A stretch of 55,305 nucleotides of DNA from Protaetiibacter sp. (lineage in GTDB: Bacteria > Actinomycetota > Actinomycetes > Actinomycetales > Microbacteriaceae). The position numbers and the translations under genes were made by a program. The stretch is taken from positions 1 through 55,305 of the forward strand of contig JASLGG010000063.1 in NCBI GenBank assembly GCA_030150265.1, written 5' to 3'. The notes beneath the pieces are model-generated. The model did not search any database. It had not been told where the DNA came from and was given only the letters and a program-made list of their open reading frames with translations. Positions 48,884 through 55,305 of the stretch are shown piece after piece (position 1 is the first letter of the stretch; every line of letters begins with the position of its first letter).

Positions 48884-49979
48884 TAAATCATCATTTCAAT
48901 ATAAGGAAGGCACAATCGGTGGTGATTTGTGTTGGCTTATTACTCCGAATGCGTTTAATGTGGATTGGTCGGATGATAATTTGATTTATCGATCTTTAAT
49001 TATTCGACAGTCTGATAATTTTGTAGTCAGTTGTGGCTTTAAAAAATTTTTCAATCTCAATGAAAAACCATACATTGATCCATTCCCAGAAGGAAAATTT
49101 AAATCTTTTGAGAAAAAAGATGGAAGTCTTTTAATCGTATCGAAATATAAGGGAATATTAGTTAACAGAACTCGGGGAACATTCGATGCGACTAATTTGG
49201 ATAATGGACATGAGATTGAATTTCTATTATCAAAATATCCAACTATTGAGAAACATTTTAATAATGCGGATACCTATGATTATAGCTTATTATTTGAATG
49301 GCAGACACCTTCAAATATCATTGTAATTGATGAAGTGGCTGAACCTACGCTTACCTTTCTTGGAATGATTCATCATGGAAATAATGATGATGAATTTTGT
49401 GGAAAATATGAAAATGATCAGAAGCTATTGAATGAATTGGCGGAAGTGTTGAATATTCCAAGACCCATTGAATATCATTATAATTCTATTAAAGAATGCG
49501 TCGAGGATGTCACATTATGGCATGATAAAGAAGGAGTGGTAATTTCATCCATGGATGGACAATCCCTTCGTAAAATCAAAGCTGATCATTATTGTAAATT
49601 ACATTCTTTGTTGAGTGGATACTCGACACCAGAAAAAATACTTGATATATTTCTGGATGTTGATATGATCCATTCGACCTTTGATGATTTTTTTGGATAT
49701 ATTGAAAATACTCTGGATTATGAAATCGCAAATCGAAATGTTGATAACATACGAAATATTGTTAATGCATATCAGAAATATCTAGAAATTAAAAATAAAA
49801 TTAATATCACTATTCAAACTAATTGGAGTGGACTATCGAGAAAAGAACAAGCAGATGAAATTTTAAGACGATGGAGTTCTTGGAAATCCACTGTAGCATT
49901 TTGTTTATTATCAAATGATAAACCGGTTCAGAAAAAGACAATTAAAATTGCAATTTTAGAATTATTAGAATCCCAATAA
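48867..49979 (+). CDS. RNA ligase, T4 Rnl1-like
   Basis: 370 residues from ATG 48867 (an upstream ATG at 48828 lies within the preceding gene). Motif I FEKKDGSLL with the nucleophile Lys83 in KxDG, then a GTFDATNL region, LLFEWQTP (motif III-like), KEGVVISS (motif IV) and LRKIKADHY (motif V). This is the Rnl1 type, which seals RNA 5'-phosphate and 3'-OH ends, classically repairing tRNA cut by host nucleases. The C-terminal 120 residues are helical as in Rnl1. It lies next to kinase, HAD and cREC genes. Confidence 0.88.
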   Translation: MLKLPDKSSFQYKEGTIGGDLCWLITPNAFNVDWSDDNLIYRSLIIRQSDNFVVSCGFKKFFNLNEKPYIDPFPEGKFKSFEKKDGSLLIVSKYKGILVNRTRGTFDATNLDNGHEIEFLLSKYPTIEKHFNNADTYDYSLLFEWQTPSNIIVIDEVAEPTLTFLGMIHHGNNDDEFCGKYENDQKLLNELAEVLNIPRPIEYHYNSIKECVEDVTLWHDKEGVVISSMDGQSLRKIKADHYCKLHSLLSGYSTPEKILDIFLDVDMIHSTFDDFFGYIENTLDYEIANRNVDNIRNIVNAYQKYLEIKNKINITIQTNWSGLSRKEQADEILRRWSSWKSTVAFCLLSNDKPVQKKTIKIAILELLESQ

Positions 49980-49981
49980 TC

Positions 49982-50479
49982 ATGAGAGTAGGCGACACTG
50001 TAAAAATTATCAATCCAGAAATAGTTATTCGATGTGGATATCCAAAATCCATGCTAGATGCAGAGAATGAGTTGGAATCCGAATTACTAGAACAATATGG
50101 AATGTCTGTTGATGAATATATTGTCAATCGATTTGGCCCAAGAGTTAAGATTGGATCTTTATCATTTCAAGAAATTCGAAAAGGATTGATTTTTTCTCGT
50201 TTAGAAAATACTATGAGATATGGTGGTGATGAAAGGATTATCATCCGACAAACTCGGCCACAATTATTGAATATGATTGCAACTATCACTAAACGAAAGA
50301 TTACATACACCGGTGAACGCAGGATGGATTATTGGGGGACTTACCTATCTGATAGAACTGCACATGTGTTATTTCAATTATATCCAACGATTGAAACTGT
50401 CGAGAATCTTAATCTTATGGAATATGATTATGCGCCTATTTGGGTGGAAAAAATGAATCTAGAGAAAATTACACTATGA
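49982..50479 (+). CDS. Unknown protein, 165 aa
   Basis: 165 residues, begins MRVGDTVKIINPEIVIRC with beta strands, then a helical charged middle (AENELESELLEQYG). A basic, Arg-rich centre (RIIIRQTRPQLLNM) could bind nucleic acid. No family recognised. It starts 2 nt after the RNA ligase gene and overlaps the next gene by ATGA. Confidence 0.65.
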   Translation: MRVGDTVKIINPEIVIRCGYPKSMLDAENELESELLEQYGMSVDEYIVNRFGPRVKIGSLSFQEIRKGLIFSRLENTMRYGGDERIIIRQTRPQLLNMIATITKRKITYTGERRMDYWGTYLSDRTAHVLFQLYPTIETVENLNLMEYDYAPIWVEKMNLEKITL

Positions 50480-50694
50480 TCGAGAAAATTATTTCAATTT
50501 TGATGGGGATTTTTCTTCACACAGAGCCAGTGGTTGATTATGAATCTGACCATGAACTTGACGCGAAGGACGCAATTGTGGAAGTCGATGAACCGGCAGA
50601 CTCAAATCCACTTGACCGAATAACCCCAGACAATCACTACATACCACCAATGGCATCAATACCATTGGCAACCGAAACCGGATTTACCAATTAA
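50476..50694 (+). CDS. Small protein with N-terminal hydrophobic segment, 72 aa
   Basis: From ATG 50476, overlapping the previous stop by ATGA. It begins MIEKIISILMGIFLHTEP, a likely signal anchor, followed by an Asp/Glu- and Pro-rich tail. Function unknown; an inner-membrane anchored protein is possible. Confidence 0.55.
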   Translation: MIEKIISILMGIFLHTEPVVDYESDHELDAKDAIVEVDEPADSNPLDRITPDNHYIPPMASIPLATETGFTN

Positions 50695-50697
50695 ATT

Positions 50698-50952
50698 ATG
50701 AGCGAAAATACAATTACACTATATAGCGCATCATGGTGCGGACCATGTCATGCCCTGAAAGCAAGACTTCAAAGAGAATCTATCAATGTTGACATTCGGT
50801 CGATTGATGATAATGATGTAAATGTCAATAAATTCGGAATTAAGTCAGTTCCAACACTAGTGGTCGAATCAGGAGATTCGTATATTAAAATTAGTGGTAG
50901 CGAAGATATCTACAATTTTCTAAAACAACTACACGATTCGCCGGATGCATAA
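50698..50952 (+). CDS. Thioredoxin/glutaredoxin-like protein
   Basis: 84 residues. Redox motif CGPC (residues 14-17) in SASWCGPCHALK, a KSVPTLVVES strand with the cis-Pro loop, and a short C-terminal helix. This matches the small phage thioredoxin or glutaredoxin type that reduces ribonucleotide reductase. It begins 3 nt after the previous stop and overlaps the phosphoesterase gene by 8 nt. Confidence 0.88.
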   Translation: MSENTITLYSASWCGPCHALKARLQRESINVDIRSIDDNDVNVNKFGIKSVPTLVVESGDSYIKISGSEDIYNFLKQLHDSPDA

Positions 50953-51616
50953 ACAATTGCGATTTTCCCAATCAGATAAATCAAAATTATTCTTTACCAG
51001 TGATTGGCATGTGTTTCACAATCCGCAACACTGGGATATTCCTATTTGGGAACAGCGTGGATATGATAATGTTGAAACCCATGCCGAAGATATTATTCAA
51101 AAGATCAATAGCAAGGTAAAGAAAGATGATTATCTATTTTGTTTGGGAGATTGTTTTTTGAATGCATCCGATGATCAAGTGATTCAATGGTTGGATAGAA
51201 TCAATTGTAAAACTATCTATAAGCTATTTGGCAATCACACTTCTAATACATTTCGACTCTATAAGGCAGAATTGATGAAACAATTCAATCGGTCCGATAT
51301 TGAAGTATATCCATTACAATTTAAAAATCTAATTTTTCTTGGAAATTATCAAGAAATTGTGGTGGATAAACAATTAATCATCTTGGGACATTTCCCAATG
51401 AGAAGTTGGAATGGGATGGGTGGTAAAAAATCATGGAATATCTCAGGACACCAACACAATACCGATGAAACTCGAAATCCGACCAATGATATAAACAGAT
51501 GTTTAGATGTTGGGTGGGATTGGAAAAATGATGTTTGGTCCTATACCGAATTGGAAGAACAAATGATGCATAAGAAATTTGAATCAGTGGATCACCACCA
51601 TGTGAAAGTATATTGA
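50945..51616 (+). CDS. Calcineurin-like metallophosphoesterase
   Basis: 223 residues. Metal ligand motifs in order: FFTSDWH (residues about 17-22, DxH), CLGDCF, LFGNHT, ILGHFP and SGHQHN. It is the second phosphoesterase of this fold in the window, but without an HTH domain. Such phage enzymes cleave phosphodiester or phosphomonoester bonds in small nucleotides or nucleic acid. Substrate unknown. It overlaps the thioredoxin gene. Confidence 0.85.
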   Translation: MHKQLRFSQSDKSKLFFTSDWHVFHNPQHWDIPIWEQRGYDNVETHAEDIIQKINSKVKKDDYLFCLGDCFLNASDDQVIQWLDRINCKTIYKLFGNHTSNTFRLYKAELMKQFNRSDIEVYPLQFKNLIFLGNYQEIVVDKQLIILGHFPMRSWNGMGGKKSWNISGHQHNTDETRNPTNDINRCLDVGWDWKNDVWSYTELEEQMMHKKFESVDHHHVKVY

Positions 51617-51618
51617 AT

Positions 51619-51858
51619 ATGTCAGAATATCACTACGACAACACCGAACATCAATTGCAATATGAAAAAATCAAATTGCAATGGGCAGTATTGAAAGATC
51701 AATTGGATAGTATTCCAAAAAATACCATGACAGAGCAGGATTATATAAAATATAAGAAAAAAATCAATAAATTGAAAAAAGAATTGTTTGATTTGATGTG
51801 TGAAGTAGAAGTAGAAGATTTTTTATGTAATGGTGCTGGATCGGATATTGACAAATAG
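51619..51858 (+). CDS. Small coiled-coil protein, 79 aa
   Basis: From ATG 51619; a TTG at 51613 is an alternative. 79 residues, mostly charged helix (HQLQYEKIKLQWAVLKDQL, KYKKKINKLKKELFDLM), likely a coiled coil. Function unknown. The end contains TTGACAAATAG, partly like the accessory element. Confidence 0.55.
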   Translation: MSEYHYDNTEHQLQYEKIKLQWAVLKDQLDSIPKNTMTEQDYIKYKKKINKLKKELFDLMCEVEVEDFLCNGAGSDIDK

Positions 51859-51870
51859 AAATTATAATTT

Positions 51871-52131
51871 ATGACTAAGAATATGAATAACCAAAATAAA
51901 CCAATGAAGAATAATCGAAAGAACAAGGCATGGCTCCGCAATAGGCATCAACGCCGAAATACCAAGGTATTCAGCGTAAAATTAATTCAACTTCCTGATG
52001 GTTCATTTGAAATGTTGGGAGGAAATACACTTGTGCTTGATCGAAAGAACCAGCATAGTGCAGAATGGGTAGCTGTCGATACTCGCGATTTTGCGTGCGA
52101 ATTGCGAAATAATCGAATTATCACAAAGTGA
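51871..52131 (+). CDS. Small basic unknown protein, 86 aa
   Basis: 86 residues with a highly basic, Asn-rich N-terminus (NRKNKAWLRNRHQRRNTK) suggesting nucleic-acid binding, then a beta segment (VKLIQLPDGSFEMLGG). No family recognised. TTGACA lies 23 nt before the ATG with TATAAT only 2 nt before it, an imperfect element. A hairpin follows. Confidence 0.6.
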   Translation: MTKNMNNQNKPMKNNRKNKAWLRNRHQRRNTKVFSVKLIQLPDGSFEMLGGNTLVLDRKNQHSAEWVAVDTRDFACELRNNRIITK

Positions 52132-52147
52132 TAATTTTTTTGGATGA

Positions 52148-52178
52148 GGACGTGTCAAACTAGGATTTTGACACGTCC
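52148..52178 (+). terminator. Hairpin, possible terminator or processing site
   Basis: GGACGTGTCAAA (52148-52159) pairs with TTTGACACGTCC (52167-52178) across a 7-nt loop, a perfect 12-bp stem. It has no clear U-tract, so it may be a weak terminator or an RNA stability or processing stem. It lies just before accessory element copy 6. Confidence 0.6.
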
Positions 52179-52185
52179 GATTTCA

Positions 52186-52210
52186 TTGACAACTAGAATA
52201 TAGTAAAAAT
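52186..52210 (+). promoter_or_regulatory. Accessory-type promoter element, copy 6
   Basis: TTGACA, 7 nt, TATAGT, 6 nt, then ATG 52211. Distance 25 nt. Confidence 0.75.
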
Positions 52211-52795
52211 ATGAAAGCTTACAAGGCAAGCCGCAATCAGAAATGCAGAGATTTTCATTTTGAAGTAGGTGAAACTTATGAAATCGAAGGTGAATTGAGG
52301 ATGTGTGAAAATGGATTTCATTTTTGTGAAACTATTCAAGATACATTGTATTATTATCCTCCAAATCATAGATTAGTGATCTTTGAAGTTGAAGCATTAG
52401 GGGATATTCGAGAAAAAGAAGATAAATTCTGCACCAATAAAATTAAGATTATTCGTATTGTTCCAAGAGAGGAATATGAGGATATTGTTAAATTTGATGA
52501 AAATGGAAATTTAATTTATCGGAAATGTGGTGATGGATGTTGGTATGTCTATGAATATGATTCCAATGGGAATCAGATTCGATGGGAAAATTCGTATAAA
52601 TATTGGTGGACTCGTGAATATGATTCCAATGGGAATGTGATTCGATATGAAGATTCTGGGGGATATTGGGATACATACGAATATGATGAGAATGGAAATT
52701 GTATTCGATATGAGAATTCTAATGGATATTGGGCCACATTGGAACGTGATGAAAATGGAAATGTGATTCGATCTAAAGATTCTTATGGATATTAG
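52211..52795 (+). CDS. DUF7666-type N-domain with YD-type repeats (copy B)
   Basis: 194 residues, closely similar to copy A in the first 115 residues. It has four YD-type units of the EYDxNGNxIRxENSxGYW form. The stop TAG follows GGATAT; in phase beyond it, nine codons matching the start of another repeat unit (ETCECGEN) run to a TAA at 52822. A TGG-to-TAG change would explain it, so the protein has probably been shortened by one partial repeat. Confidence 0.75.
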   Translation: MKAYKASRNQKCRDFHFEVGETYEIEGELRMCENGFHFCETIQDTLYYYPPNHRLVIFEVEALGDIREKEDKFCTNKIKIIRIVPREEYEDIVKFDENGNLIYRKCGDGCWYVYEYDSNGNQIRWENSYKYWWTREYDSNGNVIRYEDSGGYWDTYEYDENGNCIRYENSNGYWATLERDENGNVIRSKDSYGY

Positions 52796-52867
52796 GAAAC
52801 ATGTGAATGTGGCGAAAATTAAAAAATGTTTGGCGAAATTTGATAGTGTATATTGAGATATGACGCA

Positions 52868-53662
52868 ATGAATAGATCATCATTAATTTTTGGATCGAGT
52901 GCGATCAAACATTGGTATTCTGATTTTAGAACCCCGAAAGATGTCGATTACATGTGTCAAGAACCATGTATGACAAAGGACGTGCAAAATTACTGGATTC
53001 CATCATTTCAAACTATTATTGATCGAAATTTAGATAACACCTATATTGATCCAGATTTGCTATTGACAATTAAAGCAAGTCATGCAGGATGGGATATTCA
53101 TTGGTCCAAAACCATGGGTGATATTTTATTTTTGAAATCCAAAGGCCATAAAATTGATCGTGATCTATACCATCAATTGGTGAAGGATTGGATCAAAGTG
53201 CATGGTAAAAAATGGGCATCTTTAAAGAAGAAAAATTCCGAAACATTTTTTGTAGATGGGGTTCAACGAAAATATGTCCATGATGATATTCATGAAGCTG
53301 TGAGTGTTTATGATAAGCCACTTTATGAAAAATTGTTATCGGAAGGAGTATCTTGTTCGGAAGAAGGATTTGAACGATTATCATTCGAAGATAAACTTCT
53401 ATTGGTAAAGGAAGAAGCATGGGTGACCGCGATTGAGCGATTCTTAATTCCTAAGAATTTCAAAACATCCCAACAATTAGCTTATTGGAAATCGCTCAAA
53501 AAATTAATGACTACCATGAGTTCCGGGTGGTTTAAATTTTTCATGATTGACAATTATGAATATTTGTATAAAAATGATGATGTATCATACATCACAAAAT
53601 TTAAAGAAGCAGAACAACAAAATAAACTAAGATATGAGCAAATTAGAACCAAAAATCATTAA
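52868..53662 (+). CDS. Nucleotidyltransferase-fold protein
   Basis: From ATG 52868 (an in-frame TTG at 52853 would add five residues; another ATG at 52859 stops early). 264 residues. The beginning, SLIFGSSAIKHWYSD then KDVDYM, fits the nucleotidyltransferase core: a GS motif followed about 16 residues later by D-x-D (Asp25, Asp27). The remainder is helical with a KWASLKKKNSETFF segment. Substrate unknown. It overlaps the next gene by 29 nt. Members can act on tRNA ends or as part of toxin-antitoxin pairs. Confidence 0.6.
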   Translation: MNRSSLIFGSSAIKHWYSDFRTPKDVDYMCQEPCMTKDVQNYWIPSFQTIIDRNLDNTYIDPDLLLTIKASHAGWDIHWSKTMGDILFLKSKGHKIDRDLYHQLVKDWIKVHGKKWASLKKKNSETFFVDGVQRKYVHDDIHEAVSVYDKPLYEKLLSEGVSCSEEGFERLSFEDKLLLVKEEAWVTAIERFLIPKNFKTSQQLAYWKSLKKLMTTMSSGWFKFFMIDNYEYLYKNDDVSYITKFKEAEQQNKLRYEQIRTKNH

Positions 53663-54008
53663 TATTGAAACACCAGAAGATTGGTATCCAACAGTTGAAA
53701 ATATTCTCAAGTATATTCATAGTGATGACGATGAATATGAAGAGATGTTGGAGTTTTCTTATTATTCAGCAACGTTGAGTTTAAACGGATGGTTTCTTGA
53801 ACATGTCTACCGCGAAGGTGGACGAGAAGGCGATGGTGCGGAATATTGGATTGTATTCAGCGCATCCAAAGAAAATGAAAAAACCAAATATTTTAGAGTA
53901 GATGGTTGGTATCAATCATATGATGGATCTGAACTCGATTGGAATGATATGTATGAAGCAATGCCAGTTGAAAAAACATATATCGATTATGTTCCACTAG
54001 AACAATGA
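53634..54008 (+). CDS. Unknown protein, 124 aa
   Basis: 124 residues, acidic, with aromatic residues (EDWYPTVENILKYIH; GWFLEHVYREGGRE). The start overlaps the nucleotidyltransferase gene by 29 nt, which suggests coupled translation. No family recognised. Confidence 0.6.
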   Translation: MSKLEPKIINIETPEDWYPTVENILKYIHSDDDEYEEMLEFSYYSATLSLNGWFLEHVYREGGREGDGAEYWIVFSASKENEKTKYFRVDGWYQSYDGSELDWNDMYEAMPVEKTYIDYVPLEQ

Positions 54009-54100
54009 ATAAGATTAAATCACACCTTGTAGCACTAGTGGTCACAATTTTTGTTATTGTGACCACTCTTTATAAAAAGATATTTTACACTCGATTTTAA
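54005..54100 (+). CDS. Possible 31-aa membrane peptide
   Basis: An ATGA overlap with the previous gene starts a 31-codon frame: MNKIKSHLVALVVTIFVIVTTLYKK, one hydrophobic segment with basic ends. However, a strong hairpin (54037-54067) lies inside it, so the frame may be accidental. Confidence 0.3.
   Translation: MNKIKSHLVALVVTIFVIVTTLYKKIFYTRF
54037..54072 (+). terminator. Strong hairpin, likely terminator
   Basis: AGTGGTCACAAT (54037-54048) pairs with ATTGTGACCACT (54056-54067) across a 7-nt loop: 12 perfect base pairs, followed by CTTTAT. The U-tract is short. It would end transcription of the upstream cluster before the copy-C pseudogene. Confidence 0.65.
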
Positions 54101-54106
54101 TAGCCA

Positions 54107-54131
54107 TTGACAATTGATATAAAATAGAATC
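54107..54131 (+). promoter_or_regulatory. Accessory-type promoter element, copy 7
   Basis: TTGACA, 7 nt, TAAAAT, 6 nt, then ATG 54132. Distance 25 nt; the sequence after TTGACA has drifted (ATTGATA instead of ACTAGA). It precedes a broken gene. Confidence 0.6.
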
Positions 54132-54483
54132 ATGAAAGGATATAAAGCAAGTTACAATCAAAAATGTTTAGGTTTTCATTTCGAAGTAGGGAAGACCTAC
54201 GAAATCGAAGGAGAATTAGAGATTTGTGAAAATGGATTTCATTTTTGTGAATCTGTTCAAGATACTCTAGATTATTATTAGGATAATAATCTAGAGTATC
54301 TTTGAAGTTGAAGCATTGGGAGCTATTCAAAAAGAAGAAAATAAATTCCGCACATCTAAAATCAAGATTCTTCGTATTATTCCAAGAGAGGAATATGAGG
54401 ATGTTGTTAAATTTGATGAGAATGGGAATATGATGAGAATGGGAATGAGCTTTGATATGAAAGCTCTGGCCATTGACAACTAG
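54132..54483 (+). pseudogene. Broken copy of the DUF7666/YD-repeat gene (copy C)
   Basis: The first 49 codons match copies A and B (MKGYKASYNQKC to DTLDYY), then TAG. From 54301 the sequence again matches in another frame (FEVEALGAI, REEYEDVVKFDENGN) up to a TAG at 54481. Copy B has 24 nt between TATTATTAT and TTTGAAG; copy C has 22, a 2-nt loss of phase. A perfect palindrome occupies the breakpoint. Later, repeat units have been lost, leaving an EYDENGN unit out of frame. Confidence 0.85.
54261..54300. repeat. Perfect 40-nt palindrome with 4-nt loop
   Basis: 18-nt arms starting GATACTCTAG (54261-54278) and ending CTAGAGTATC (54283-54300) around TAGG. It lies exactly where the copy C reading frame breaks and replaces unrelated sequence present in copies A and B. 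Confidence 0.95.
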
Positions 54484-54500
54484 CGTAAGATATCGACATA
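54473..54500 (+). promoter_or_regulatory. Accessory-type promoter element, copy 8
   Basis: TTGACA, 7 nt, TAAGAT, 9 nt, then ATG 54501. Distance 28 nt, the one copy with a wider gap, leaving about 3 nt of leader. It precedes rIIA. Confidence 0.65.
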
Positions 54501-55305
54501 ATGAAACTCGCAACCGAAACCTCACCGACTATTGCATTGGACACTATGAAGGTCTCCCAAATGGGAATTGATGCAAATAGTTCCGATTTGATTCAATATT
54601 TCCTTCGGGATAAAATCTACACGAATAAAATTCTTGCTGTTGTGCGGGAATATATTTGCAATGCTATTGACGAACATCGGAAATATAAAATCGATAAACC
54701 TGTTCAAGTTTGGATCGATAGCACAAATGAATTTCATGGAACTACTTCATATACATGGAATGTTCGTGATTATGCTAAGGGATTGAGTGATCATGATATT
54801 CGTAATGTGTTCGGTGTTTATGGCAATTCGACCAAACGAAATGATAACATCCAAATTGGAAGTTTCGGACTAGGTAGCAAGGCATTCCATTGCTATACCG
54901 ACACGTTCTATATTGATTCGTTTTATGGTGGTAAAAAGACCACTTATGCGTGTGTATTGGGTGGTGGTAAGAATGGTGTTCCAGTTGGTGAAATTTATGA
55001 GATTGCACAAGAACCCTCGGATCAAACCGGATTGTGGATTCATGCTGAAATCAAAAAAAACAACATGGAACAATTCCGTAATACTACTATGGAGTTTGTT
55101 CTTGCTTTCGATCATAACGACCGATTGGAATTTAATGATCGGGTGTGTGGAGATACCTACAATCCGAGAGTGCCAACGAATACTCTAAAGTGTGGTGATT
55201 TAGTGATTCATAATTATAATATCGATGGTGATAACACATATACCCATAATAATCATGTATATATTCGAATGGGTGGTGTGATCTATGGCAATCGATCATT
55301 TATGG
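54501..55305 (+). CDS. rIIA: rIIA-like GHKL ATPase (partial, runs off the right edge)
   Basis: The frame is open to the end of the window. It starts ATG AAA CTC GCA and shows REYICNAIDEH (N box of GHKL ATPases), NVRDYAKGLS (G1-like, Asp and Gly) and GSFGLGSKAFH (G2-like loop). The layout matches T4 rIIA, a membrane-associated protein linked to resistance to host exclusion systems. An rIIB partner would be expected downstream. Codon use seems GC-richer and even, as in the RadA-like gene. Confidence 0.85.
   Translation, partial: MKLATETSPTIALDTMKVSQMGIDANSSDLIQYFLRDKIYTNKILAVVREYICNAIDEHRKYKIDKPVQVWIDSTNEFHGTTSYTWNVRDYAKGLSDHDIRNVFGVYGNSTKRNDNIQIGSFGLGSKAFHCYTDTFYIDSFYGGKKTTYACVLGGGKNGVPVGEIYEIAQEPSDQTGLWIHAEIKKNNMEQFRNTTMEFVLAFDHNDRLEFNDRVCGDTYNPRVPTNTLKCGDLVIHNYNIDGDNTYTHNNHVYIRMGGVIYGNRSFM

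Noticed and set aside
51848..51870. TTGACAAATAG...TATAAT before ATG 51871 as a ninth accessory element
   Set aside because: Spacing (23 nt to ATG, 2 nt from TATAAT) and the core differ, and it overlaps the end of the preceding gene; mentioned only as a partial match.
43072..54500. Reading TTGACA as a standard -35 box with a 17-nt spacer
   Set aside because: The hexamer 17 nt downstream falls in the start region and is not TATAAT-like, while a TATAAT-like hexamer lies 7 nt away in all eight copies.
1..55305. tRNA genes
   Set aside because: No cloverleaf with a GGTTCRAAT-type T arm was noticed while reading, but I could not run a covariance search.

Overview
The window is a compact, AT-rich piece of a T4-like myovirus (contractile-tailed, tailed dsDNA phage) genome. 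The diagnostic genes are a T4 gp17-type large terminase, tail sheath (gp18), tail tube (gp19), baseplate wedge proteins (gp6, gp25, gp53-like), hub proteins (gp26-like, gp27-like), a tape measure, a neck protein (gp14-like), a gp44-type clamp loader and an rIIA-like GHKL ATPase. I see no tRNA or rRNA gene, CRISPR array, integrase or insertion sequence. The host cannot be named from the sequence. Shine-Dalgarno sites are almost absent, and start codons sit at fixed short distances from promoter-like boxes, which points to leaderless mRNAs.

Layout. (a) 1-12387, minus strand: a baseplate and host-interaction block (an unfinished large protein, PKD-bearing proteins, gp6, gp25), then two paralogous unknown proteins. 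(b) 12420-13621, plus: two small unknown proteins ending at a strong bidirectional terminator. (c) 13669-16439, minus: clamp loader gp44, nucleotide-sugar genes rmlA and rmlD-like, and a small protein. (d) 16507-19904, plus: a YadA-head-like tail fibre and a sulfotransferase. (e) 19905-21959, minus: neck protein, a small protein and a very acidic protein. (f) 21989-38872, plus: TerL interrupted by two inteins, a tube-like protein, an ATPase-only TerL paralogue, sheath, a homing endonuclease, tube proteins, hub, tape measure and baseplate genes. (g) 38869-39348, minus: probable small terminase. (h) 39406-42908, plus: rmlB, a MazG-like protein, an HTH-phosphoesterase fusion and an HExxH protein. 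(i) 42905-55305, plus: many small, tightly packed accessory genes, ending in rIIA.

Region (i) holds an apparent RNA end-healing and sealing set: a cREC-type cyclic-phosphate receiver domain, a HAD phosphatase, a macro domain, a P-loop polynucleotide-kinase-like protein, a phosphatase-fold protein lacking its catalytic Arg, and a T4 Rnl1-type RNA ligase. A RadA-like ATPase, a thioredoxin, two metallophosphoesterases (one lies in region h) and a nucleotidyltransferase-fold protein lie around it. A family with YD-type repeats occurs three times, the third copy destroyed by a perfect palindrome.

Two promoter-like classes divide the window. Structural genes carry a T4-late-like TAAATA box, usually 5-7 nt before the start codon. 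Accessory genes in region (i) carry TTGACA-N7-TATAAT-N6-ATG, eight copies, with the ATG exactly 25 nt after the first T of TTGACA in seven of them. If both mark transcription starts, the start codon is at or next to +1. The most notable findings are this arrangement, the TerL paralogue, the doubly intein-split TerL and the RNA repair island.
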